In this document: positions 6,758-13,691 of the stretch, one piece after another
Position numbering within the stretch: the first letter of the stretch is position 1
How the letters are laid out: the number at the start of each line of letters is the position of its first letter
Source of the DNA: a virus
IMG/VR virus record: IMGVR_UViG_3300003937_000281
Coordinates: 1 to 24,796 of that record
Strand: one strand, 5' to 3'
Length of the DNA: 24,796 nucleotides
Notes under the pieces: model-generated
Told to the model about the DNA's origin: nothing
Databases searched by the model: none
Seen by the model: the letters and a program-made list of their open reading frames with translations, nothing else
Translations under genes and position numbers: made by a program

Positions 6758-7954
6758 GTGAATATATTGGTTGTAGGTGCTGGAATGTATGTAACAGGTA
6801 GACATACTTCTGGTCCAGGTTCGGCTCTTGGTTCTATTGGTGAACTATCTAAAACTTTAAATATTGATTCTATTACCATAGTTTCAAAAAATGAATCAAG
6901 TCTTAAAGATGTTAATAGGGCAAAATTAGTAATTACTAAAGAATTAAATATTGATGTTTCAATAAAATTTATTGCTTTAGGTGATGATTCATTAAACAAA
7001 TTACAAGATATTATTTCTTTAAATAATTTTGATTGTGCAATTGTAGCATTACCTGACCACCTACATTATTCTTTTGCGAAGTTACTTATAGAAAATAAAA
7101 TTCATTGTTTTCTTGTTAAACCTCTCACACCGACATTAAAAGAATCATTAGACCTTGTTTCACTACAGAGAAAAAATAAAGTTTTGGGAGTAGTAGATTT
7201 TCACAAGAGATATGATGAAGTAAATCTTGTTATAAAGGATATTATTAATAAAGGTGATATTGGCTCACCTATTTCTGCTACTGTAGAATATAGTCAAAAA
7301 ATTGAGATGCCTACTCTTGTGTTTTCTGATTGGATTGAAAATTCTAATGTCTTTCAATATTTGGGAGTACATTATGTAGATATGATTTATTTTTTAACAT
7401 CATATAAACCAGAGAAAGTTACAGCAGTTGGAACTTACGGAGTATTACAAGAAAAGGGTATAGATACTTATGATTCGATTCACGCAACAATAGTATGGCA
7501 GAGTGGGTACAATGGATTTAATAACGCAGATATGGAACAACAAATGGTAACACAATTTACGACAAGTTGGATTGATCCAAGTACTTCAAGTGCAATGTCT
7601 GATCAAAAATATACTATAATTGGAACTAAGGGTAGGATAGAAAGTAATCAAAAACATAGAGGAGTAGAAGTAACAACTGAATCAGAAGGAATTCAATCTA
7701 TAAATCCATATTTTTCAAAATATCATGGTAAAACTTATTCTGGATATGATTTTAAAAGTATTAGTAAATTTCTTACTTATGCTGATGATTTCGATAACTC
7801 ACACGAGGAAGTTTATGTTAGAAAAGATATTGAAGGTTTAGATGAATTGCTACCTACATTTAAAGATACTTTACCAACATCATCTGTTATAGATGCAGTA
7901 AATAAAAGTTTAATAGATAATTCAAATTGGGTATATATTAATGATTTATCTTAA
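6758..7954 (+). CDS. Gfo/Idh/MocA-family NAD(P)-dependent sugar dehydrogenase
   Basis: This 398-residue oxidoreductase has an N-terminal Rossmann fold with GAGMYVTGR at residues 7-15 and the ALPDHLH strand end at 97-103. The usual EKP motif appears as VKP (120-122), keeping the Lys. GVHYVD at 203-208 matches the family's catalytic G-x-H-x-x-D motif. Family members oxidise or reduce sugars, inositols or nucleotide-sugars. The start is a GTG eight bases after the previous stop with a weak RBS; no earlier in-frame start was evident. It overlaps the next gene by 14 nt, which in turn overlaps a CMP-sugar synthetase, so the three are probably made together for an acidic or unusual sugar. The substrate is not readable from sequence. 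Confidence 0.85.
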   Translation: MNILVVGAGMYVTGRHTSGPGSALGSIGELSKTLNIDSITIVSKNESSLKDVNRAKLVITKELNIDVSIKFIALGDDSLNKLQDIISLNNFDCAIVALPDHLHYSFAKLLIENKIHCFLVKPLTPTLKESLDLVSLQRKNKVLGVVDFHKRYDEVNLVIKDIINKGDIGSPISATVEYSQKIEMPTLVFSDWIENSNVFQYLGVHYVDMIYFLTSYKPEKVTAVGTYGVLQEKGIDTYDSIHATIVWQSGYNGFNNADMEQQMVTQFTTSWIDPSTSSAMSDQKYTIIGTKGRIESNQKHRGVEVTTESEGIQSINPYFSKYHGKTYSGYDFKSISKFLTYADDFDNSHEEVYVRKDIEGLDELLPTFKDTLPTSSVIDAVNKSLIDNSNWVYINDLS

Positions 7955-8978
7955 TGATATAAAACTATCAAAAATTATGAAAAAGGTTCTTACTAATCTT
8001 AAAGTAAATAAAGATTCAATTAATCACGTTGTAAATTCTTTAGTAGAAACTTCTTTACGAGGTGTTGATTCACATGGAATTAATTTATTTCCTCATTATT
8101 GTAGAGTAATTAAGTCAGGTAGAATAAATAAAAATCCCAATATTAATATTTCAGATACAGGAGTATCAACATCAAGTATAGATGCAGACCATTCATTTGG
8201 ACACCATGTGGGGGCTGTTGCTATTGATAAAGCTATAAAGTTATCAGAAAAAACTGGAATATCTGCAGTAAATGTTAAAAACTCAACACATTTTGGGGCG
8301 GCATCATATTTTGGATTGAGGGCAGCAGAGAAGAATTGTTTAGGATTTGCATTTACAAATGCAGATTCTATGTTGAAAACATTTGGTAGTACAGAGGCAT
8401 TTTTCGGAACAAATCCAATTTGTTTTACTGCACCATTAAAAAATGAAGCACCATTATGTTTAGATATGGCAACCTCTTTAGTTAGTTGGAATAAATTAGA
8501 GAATAAAAAACTTAAGAATTTAGATATTCCAGATACTTGGGCATCTGATGACAAAGGTAAGAGTATAACTAATCCGAATAAAGCTATTAGTTTAAATCCC
8601 ATAGGAGAATATAAAGGTTATGGGTTGGCTATGATGGTAGATATTTTATGTGGTATACTTGCAGGAAGTTTGTCGAGTAAAGATATTCTTCCAATGTATA
8701 CTTCATCTATTAAAGAAAAAAGATATATTAGTCATTTTTTTATGGTCATAAATATTAAACATTTTATTGAAGTAAATGTATTTAAGAAACAGTTACAAGA
8801 TATCGTTGATAAGTTAAGAGACCTTCCTACAATTTCACAAGATACTTCTGTTATGGTGCCTGGAGATCCAGAGAAAAAATGTTATGATATAAGAATTAAA
8901 GAAGGTATTCCAATTGATGAAATTAAATATGAGGAGTTTTTAGATACCTCAAGTATGTTTAAAGAAGTTATAGAGTGA
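7941..8978 (+). CDS. Ldh2/MDH2-family (malate/L-lactate/ureidoglycolate-type) dehydrogenase
   Basis: This is a 345-residue member of the NAD(P)-dependent Ldh2/AllD/YlbC-type oxidoreductases, which do not have a classical Rossmann fold. Family signatures are present in order: RGVDSHGI (residues 40-47), NSTHFGAASYFGLRAAE in the first third, FGTNPI, LDMATS, GEYKGYGLAMMVDILCG and MVPGDPE near the C-terminus. Length is normal (about 330-350). Known members act on 2-hydroxy acids, including sulfolactate and malate. Some relatives sit in sugar clusters, and here the gene lies between a Gfo/Idh/MocA dehydrogenase and a CMP-sugar synthetase. The start at 7941 overlaps the upstream gene by 14 nt and preserves the expected first helix; the stop overlaps the next GTG (GTGA). 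Confidence 0.87.
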   Translation: MIYLNDIKLSKIMKKVLTNLKVNKDSINHVVNSLVETSLRGVDSHGINLFPHYCRVIKSGRINKNPNINISDTGVSTSSIDADHSFGHHVGAVAIDKAIKLSEKTGISAVNVKNSTHFGAASYFGLRAAEKNCLGFAFTNADSMLKTFGSTEAFFGTNPICFTAPLKNEAPLCLDMATSLVSWNKLENKKLKNLDIPDTWASDDKGKSITNPNKAISLNPIGEYKGYGLAMMVDILCGILAGSLSSKDILPMYTSSIKEKRYISHFFMVINIKHFIEVNVFKKQLQDIVDKLRDLPTISQDTSVMVPGDPEKKCYDIRIKEGIPIDEIKYEEFLDTSSMFKEVIE

Positions 8979-9616
8979 AGAATTTAACTGCAGTCATACC
9001 CGTTAGACAAGGTTCTCAAAGAGTTAAAAATAAAAACTTCAGAGAATTTGCTGGTAAGTCTTTATTAGAACATAAAATAGAAGTTGTAAAAAATCTACCA
9101 GTAGATGAAATAATAATAAATACGGATAGTGAATATGCAATTGAGTTAGCAAAAAAGAATGGAATAAAATATCATAAAAGAGAATCATATTATGCTAGTT
9201 CAAAATGTACTAATAGTGAATATCATGAATATTTGGCCAAGGTAACAGAATCAAAAAATATAATAATAACTCAAGTTACTGCACCTTTAGTTACTTTAAG
9301 TACGTTTATAGAAGCTATTGCTATATTTAATAAAGTAGATTGTAATAGTTTAATGTCTATAAAAAAAATAAAAGAGTTTTTGTGGTATAAAAATAAACCG
9401 ATAAATTATAATTTAGATTCTGCACCTAATTCACAAGATTTACCAGACTATTTTGCACCTACTTTTGGTGTAATTATAGTGAATAGAGAAGCTATGTTAG
9501 ATTCTCAAAATTATATTTGTAGTAAACCATATTTCTACGAAATTTCTGAAAGAGAATCTATAGAAATAGATACTGAATTAGATTTTGAATTTTCAGAATT
9601 TTTATATAATAAATAA
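8975..9616 (+). CDS. CMP-sugar cytidylyltransferase (NeuA/acylneuraminate family)
   Basis: This is a 213-residue nucleotidyltransferase. The N-terminal signature AVIPVRQGSQRVKNKN (residues 6-21) is the CTP-binding loop of acylneuraminate/KDO/legionaminate cytidylyltransferases. NTDSEY follows near residue 50, and the C-terminal IDTELDFE (198-205) supplies the Asp pair that binds metal. The enzyme activates a nine- or eight-carbon acidic sugar, or a related sugar, as CMP-sugar for transfer. Which sugar is unknown; no sialic/legionaminic acid synthase (NeuB) or NeuC is in the window, so the precursor may come from the host or from elsewhere in the phage. The GTG start overlaps the preceding TGA. 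The length is slightly short of the 220-235 typical of NeuA. Confidence 0.85.
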   Translation: MKNLTAVIPVRQGSQRVKNKNFREFAGKSLLEHKIEVVKNLPVDEIIINTDSEYAIELAKKNGIKYHKRESYYASSKCTNSEYHEYLAKVTESKNIIITQVTAPLVTLSTFIEAIAIFNKVDCNSLMSIKKIKEFLWYKNKPINYNLDSAPNSQDLPDYFAPTFGVIIVNREAMLDSQNYICSKPYFYEISERESIEIDTELDFEFSEFLYNK

Positions 9617-9620
9617 ACTT

Positions 9621-10382
9621 ATGTCAAGAATATACAATAAAGAGGGTAAAGTAATAGATACAGATGAATGGATTGAGGAAAATCATCCAGAGAATGGCGT
9701 ATTTAAAATTTATTGGACAAGAGATGGGGGAGTATCCGTAGAAGATGAAGGATTGGGTCAAAGATATGAATGGATTTATAAAGATGGTAAACGAGGCGAT
9801 GGCCCATCTATAGGGTGGTATCCAAATGGAAATCGTAACGTTCCAACTCATGGTTGGAAAGATGGTGTTTATACCAAGGTAAGAAGAATAATAGGCGAAA
9901 ATATAGGCAAGAATGGAAATATGAAACAAGAGTGGAATTGGAAAAAAGGGTATAAACATGGATTGCAGAGGTATTGGTATGAAAACGGGCAGTTATTTTA
10001 TGAAGGTGTTTTTATTGATGGTAGAAAAGAAGGAAAATGGAATTGGTGGTATGAAGATGGAACTAAACAAATGGAAAAAATACACAAGAAAGGGAAGCCT
10101 GATGGAGTATGGCGTTGGTGGAATGAAAGTGGAGAATTAATGAAAAGTGGTGAGTATGTGGAAGGGAAGAAACAAGGAATGTGGAATTATTATTATGATC
10201 AAGGTCAGAAATATTTTGAAGATATTGAGAGACAGATTCGTGAAGGTGCTGGTCATTGGCAGTGGATAGATGAAAGTTATGGAATTGATGAGGAAACAGG
10301 CAAGGGCGGAGAACGGGATCAAAACAAACCCTTTGTTACCACTCGGAAAAAGTGGAGGCCACGTGCAAAAGATACAACCTAA
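9621..10382 (+). CDS. Trp/Tyr-rich MORN/YwqK-like repeat protein
   Basis: This 253-residue protein is built from repeats of about 24 residues. Three clear units cover residues 114-137, 138-161 and 162-185, with a fourth starting at 186. Each has the pattern G-x-W/Q-x-x-W/Y-W/Y-x-x-x-G followed by a charged turn. This resembles the MORN-like repeats of YwqK-type proteins, which form extended beta-hairpin ladders. The N-terminal half contains looser copies (EWIYKDGKRGDGP). The C-terminal 40 residues are charged. The frame stays open to an ATG at 9585, but 9621 avoids a 32-nt overlap and begins a plausible MSRIYNKEGK. The role is unknown: possible structural, binding or immunity functions. Its end overlaps the next gene by 20 nt. 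Confidence 0.72.
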   Translation: MSRIYNKEGKVIDTDEWIEENHPENGVFKIYWTRDGGVSVEDEGLGQRYEWIYKDGKRGDGPSIGWYPNGNRNVPTHGWKDGVYTKVRRIIGENIGKNGNMKQEWNWKKGYKHGLQRYWYENGQLFYEGVFIDGRKEGKWNWWYEDGTKQMEKIHKKGKPDGVWRWWNESGELMKSGEYVEGKKQGMWNYYYDQGQKYFEDIERQIREGAGHWQWIDESYGIDEETGKGGERDQNKPFVTTRKKWRPRAKDTT

Positions 10383-11247
10383 ACAATCTAATATAAGTTA
10401 TTCTCAATATTCTATGTGGTCACAATGTCCTCATAGATGGAAATTAAATTATATTGATAGATTATCTACCTTTACAGATAGTATACATACTTTGTTTGGT
10501 ACAGCTATGCACGAAACGATGCAAACTTGGATACATTGTATTTATAATAAGACAGCTAAGTTAGCAAATGAATTGGATTTGGAAGATTTATTACTTTCTC
10601 GAATGAAGACACTTTACCACGAGAAAATGGAATTAGAAGGTGCAGAACATTTTACCACACCTGAAGAATTGACAGAGTTTTGGAAAGATGGTTGTGCAAT
10701 TTTAGATTTTCTTAAAAAACGTAGAGGTGATTATTTTTCTAAAAAGGGATATGAATTGTTGGGAGTGGAAACTGAAATAAATTATCCACTACAAGATGGG
10801 ATTATATTTAGAGGATTTATAGATTTAGTTATTAAAAATAAAATAACTGAGAAGATAAAAATTATAGATATCAAAACTTCCACAATGGGGTGGAATAAGT
10901 GGATGAAAGCAGATAAGAATAAAACATCACAGCTTTTGTTATATAAGCAGTTTTATTCAAAGATGTATGACTACCCAATAGATAAGATTGATGTAGAATA
11001 CTTTATCGTTAAACGTAGATTGTATGAAAATGTAGATTGGCCTCAAAAAAGAGTTCAATATTTTTCACCAGCAAGTGGAGTACCATCTATGAATAAAGTA
11101 ATACTTAATTTAAAGAATTTTGTTAAAGAGGGCTTTACAAACGGAAAGCATAATACGGAACATAACTATAGAAAAGAAGCATCCAAGAAAAACTGTAAAT
11201 GGTGTGAATTTAATCAGACAGAACATTGTGATGCGGGAGTGAAATAA
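10363..11247 (+). CDS. PD-(D/E)XK nuclease (RecB/Cas4-like) with putative Fe-S cluster cysteines
   Basis: This is a 294-residue nuclease. GTAMHE (residues 46-51) supplies the first catalytic His/Glu motif. GFIDLV has Asp154, and IIDIKTS has Asp169 and Lys171, completing the RecB/Cas4-type PD-(D/E)XK site. A Cys at 22 (SQCPHRWKLNY) plus C278, C281 and C289 (CKWC...C) at the C-terminus reproduces the one-plus-three Cys layout that holds a 4Fe-4S cluster in Cas4 and AddB-type nucleases. I chose the GTG at 10363 because GGAGG lies four bases upstream and the overlap with the MORN gene falls to 20 nt. An ATG at 10270 would add 31 residues of unlike composition. Likely roles are recombination, end processing or degradation of host DNA. 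Confidence 0.85.
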   Translation: MQKIQPKQSNISYSQYSMWSQCPHRWKLNYIDRLSTFTDSIHTLFGTAMHETMQTWIHCIYNKTAKLANELDLEDLLLSRMKTLYHEKMELEGAEHFTTPEELTEFWKDGCAILDFLKKRRGDYFSKKGYELLGVETEINYPLQDGIIFRGFIDLVIKNKITEKIKIIDIKTSTMGWNKWMKADKNKTSQLLLYKQFYSKMYDYPIDKIDVEYFIVKRRLYENVDWPQKRVQYFSPASGVPSMNKVILNLKNFVKEGFTNGKHNTEHNYRKEASKKNCKWCEFNQTEHCDAGVK

Positions 11248-11696
11248 TGGCACTACAGAAAATTAGTTTAAGAATATATCTACCACATTTATTAGAAAGT
11301 GAAAAGGCATTAGATTTTTTAACAACTACATATGAAGAGTTAAAAAACCCAACAACAGCATTGTATTTGTGGTATGATGAGGAAAAGGATAAGGTTGAAC
11401 CGAAAGATATTAAATCCTTTATAGAACTGTGGGAAAGTAGAAGTCATTATAGAACATATATACAGACTAAATTAGTTAGAGGCCCTCAAAATTTTATATG
11501 GTTTGATATTGTACCTATCGGAGTTGATACATCCGAGGTATCTGGTAGGTTTCAATATCATTATGGTAATTCAAATCAATTGGTAAAAGGAATTGAAAAA
11601 TTTAAAGAAATTGTAGAATTTTGTTCTGATAGTAGACCAATTAAAAAACAAAAAAGAACTGATAGTAAAAATGAAGATAGGAATCGTAGGAAGTAG
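11247..11696 (+). CDS. Conserved-looking phage protein, function unknown
   Basis: This 149-residue protein is not recognised. It has an alpha/beta look in the first 125 residues and a strongly basic, disordered tail (KKQKRTDSKNEDRNRRK), which may bind nucleic acid. There are no Cys clusters, signal peptide or transmembrane segments. The start makes a TAATG overlap with the nuclease stop and is preceded by GGGAG. Its last 26 nt overlap the SLOG gene. It is probably co-translated with the nuclease and might assist it; that is inference from position only. Confidence 0.72.
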   Translation: MALQKISLRIYLPHLLESEKALDFLTTTYEELKNPTTALYLWYDEEKDKVEPKDIKSFIELWESRSHYRTYIQTKLVRGPQNFIWFDIVPIGVDTSEVSGRFQYHYGNSNQLVKGIEKFKEIVEFCSDSRPIKKQKRTDSKNEDRNRRK

Positions 11697-12072
11697 AGAA
11701 TACGAGAATAAGTTAAAAATAAAGGAATTCATTTTTGAATTGAGACAAAAATTTGGAGATGAGTTAGTAATAGTAAGTGGTGGTCAAAAAGAAGGGGCTG
11801 ATGGTTACGCTAAAAAAACAGCCTTAGGTTTTGATATCAAATATGCTGAATTTCCACCAGTACATTATCAATATAATCAACATTGTGTATTAAAGCGAGG
11901 AAGATACGGAAAAAAATATTATGTTGGAAACTTTTTCGCTAGAAATAAACAGATTGCAGAGTATAGTGATATGGTGGTAGGTTTCATACCAGAAGGAGCT
12001 GTATCGAATGGTACAAGGCATACTTTAAGTGAGGCAGAGAAGCTAGGAAAAAAAATATTAATAATTAATTAA
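11671..12072 (+). CDS. SLOG-superfamily (DUF2493/YspA-like) nucleotide-binding protein
   Basis: This is a 133-residue single-domain protein of the SLOG Rossmann-like superfamily (relatives: LOG, DprA, TIR-linked sensors). It begins with GIVGSRE (residues 4-10). It has the phosphate-binding loop VSGGQKEGAD (35-44), ARN (90-92) and SNGT (112-115) before the last helix, then KKILIIN. This order fits DUF2493/YspA proteins. SLOG domains bind or hydrolyse nucleotide derivatives, including NAD- or ADP-ribose-type ligands and signalling molecules in anti-phage systems. In a phage the protein could bind or remove such ligands, which is speculative. There is no good RBS, and it likely relies on coupling to the upstream gene. 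A 45-nt AT palindromic spacer follows. Confidence 0.78.
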   Translation: MKIGIVGSREYENKLKIKEFIFELRQKFGDELVIVSGGQKEGADGYAKKTALGFDIKYAEFPPVHYQYNQHCVLKRGRYGKKYYVGNFFARNKQIAEYSDMVVGFIPEGAVSNGTRHTLSEAEKLGKKILIIN

Positions 12073-12117
12073 TGAGATAATATATATTTATATATATGAA
12101 TATATGGGAAAGATGTT
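12073..12117 (+). promoter_or_regulatory. AT-rich palindromic spacer before the RHH/glycosyltransferase genes
   Basis: This is one of only two spacers longer than 30 nt. Bases 12082-12105 are a 24-nt AT palindrome with a single mismatched pair, which would be a G-U wobble in RNA. It is built like the element at 1714-1735. GGGAAAG follows, acting as the ribosome binding site for the small gene at 12118. A promoter, operator or transcript-processing hairpin is plausible; no consensus was recognised. Confidence 0.35.
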
Positions 12118-12312
12118 ATGGATAAGTTACACTTAACATCGGTAAAGATATTAAAAAGTATCCATTTAAAATTTAAACGTAAATGTTTAGAAGATGAATT
12201 TACATTACAAAAATTTGTAAATAGGGCACTTGATATATATAACGCCGATGAAGAATTTAAAGATAAAATAAAAAACTATAAGGATTTGGAAAAGTCAGGT
12301 AGTATGTTATGA
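12118..12312 (+). CDS. Small ribbon-helix-helix-like protein, possible repressor
   Basis: This 64-residue protein is consistent with a ribbon-helix-helix DNA-binding fold: a short N-terminal strand (HLTSVKIL, residues 5-12) followed by two helices, FKRKCLEDEFTLQKFVNRALDIY. The spacing of the strand, the first helix, a turn and an NRAL-type second helix resembles CopG/Arc-like phage proteins. It sits immediately after an AT-rich palindromic spacer and is coupled by ATGA to the first glycosyltransferase, so it may regulate this transcript. The fold call is by eye, and no target site is proven. Confidence 0.55.
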   Translation: MDKLHLTSVKILKSIHLKFKRKCLEDEFTLQKFVNRALDIYNADEEFKDKIKNYKDLEKSGSML

Positions 12313-13691
12313 AGAAAAAGAAAATATTACTGCTCTCAGATGATTTAAGAATGTCGAGTGGAGTAGGTACTGTTTCAAAAGAGTTTGTATTAGGTACTGT
12401 AGAACATTATGACTGGGCCCAAATTGGAGGGGCTATAAAGCATCCAGATGAAGGTAAAGTGATAGATATGAATGATGCTTTAAAAGAAGATTATGGAGTA
12501 GAAGGGGGATATTTAAAAATATATCCTTCAAGTGGTTATGGCAATCCTGAAATGTTAAGGTCAATTTTAAGGTTGGAAAAACCAGATGCGATAATGATTT
12601 ATACAGACCCACGGTTTTGGTTATGGTTGTATCAAATGGAAAGAGAGATTAGGTCACAAATACCTATTTTCTATTACAACATTTGGGATGATTTACCTTA
12701 TCCTATGTGGAATCAACCATTTTATGAGAGTTGTGATTTACTTATGAACATTTCTAAACAGACGGTTAATATTGTAAAAAATGTAAGACAAAATAAACCA
12801 GTAGAAGATTGGCAATGTACATATGTTCCACACGGAATTAATTCCGATGATTTTAAACCCGTAGATGAAACTGATGCTAAGTTTGTACAGTTTAGAGATG
12901 AGTTATCTCAAGGTAATGAATATTCTTTTATTGTTTATTTTAATAATAGAAATATTAGAAGAAAAAATCCTGGAGATGTTTTAATGGCGTTTAAAACTTT
13001 CACAGATAAGTTATCCGAAGAAGAAAGAAAAGAATGTGCATTAGTGATGCACACACATCCAGTAGATAATAATGGAACGGATTTACCAGCAGTAGCAGAT
13101 GCCTTGATGCCAGATTTAAATGTAATATTTTCTGGGGCAAAACTTGAAACAGACCAGATGAATTTTTTGTATAATATTGCAGATATTACTGTTAATATAG
13201 CATCGAATGAAGGATTTGGATTAGGAACTGCAGAATCTGTTATGGCAGGAACACCAATCATAGTAAATGTTACTGGTGGAATGCAAGACCAATGTGGATT
13301 TAGATATAAGGGTAAAATATTAACCTCTAAAGATTATGAGTGGGTACATACTTTACATAATAGAAAAGAATGGAAAGACAATGAAGATTTGACTTGGGGT
13401 GAATGGGTAAAACCTGTTTGGCCAGCATGTAGGTCATTACAAGGTTCAGTACCCACACCATATATCTTTGACGACAGAAGTGATTTTGAAGAAGTTGCAG
13501 ACCAAATACATGAGTGGTATAAAGTACCAAAAGAAGAACGAGATGAAAGAGCGTTGAAGGGTAGAGAGTATATGATGAGGGATGATACACATCTTTCGGC
13601 TAAAGGAATGTGTGATAGATTCATAGAAGATATGGATACCGCATTTGAGAAATGGACACCAAGAAATAATTTTGATTTAGTAGAGGCGTAA
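12309..13691 (+). CDS. Glycosyltransferase, GT4-like (GT-B fold)
   Basis: This is a 460-residue retaining-type glycosyltransferase. The acceptor-side N-terminal domain begins ILLLSDDLRMSSGVGTVSKEF, the usual group 1 pattern with a Gly-rich loop. The linker has YVPHGI near residue 170, and the donor domain carries NNRNIRRKNPGDVLMAF. The diagnostic donor-binding loop SNEGFGLGTAESVMAGTP starts at residue 299, followed by NVTGGMQDQ. It uses an unknown nucleotide-sugar and acts in the cytosol; there is no membrane segment. It is coupled by ATGA to the upstream gene, and the next gene starts at the base after its stop. A second GT4-like enzyme follows, so the two may work in sequence on one glycan. 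Confidence 0.88.
   Translation: MKKKKILLLSDDLRMSSGVGTVSKEFVLGTVEHYDWAQIGGAIKHPDEGKVIDMNDALKEDYGVEGGYLKIYPSSGYGNPEMLRSILRLEKPDAIMIYTDPRFWLWLYQMEREIRSQIPIFYYNIWDDLPYPMWNQPFYESCDLLMNISKQTVNIVKNVRQNKPVEDWQCTYVPHGINSDDFKPVDETDAKFVQFRDELSQGNEYSFIVYFNNRNIRRKNPGDVLMAFKTFTDKLSEEERKECALVMHTHPVDNNGTDLPAVADALMPDLNVIFSGAKLETDQMNFLYNIADITVNIASNEGFGLGTAESVMAGTPIIVNVTGGMQDQCGFRYKGKILTSKDYEWVHTLHNRKEWKDNEDLTWGEWVKPVWPACRSLQGSVPTPYIFDDRSDFEEVADQIHEWYKVPKEERDERALKGREYMMRDDTHLSAKGMCDRFIEDMDTAFEKWTPRNNFDLVEA

Noticed and set aside
9958-10140. Plus-strand 60-codon frame inside the MORN-like gene
   Set aside because: It is an out-of-frame shadow of the repetitive Trp-rich gene with no RBS of its own.
10270-10362. 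N-terminal extension of the nuclease from the ATG at 10270
   Set aside because: It would overlap the MORN gene by 113 nt and add unlike residues, while GTG at 10363 has GGAGG just upstream and begins at the expected family start.
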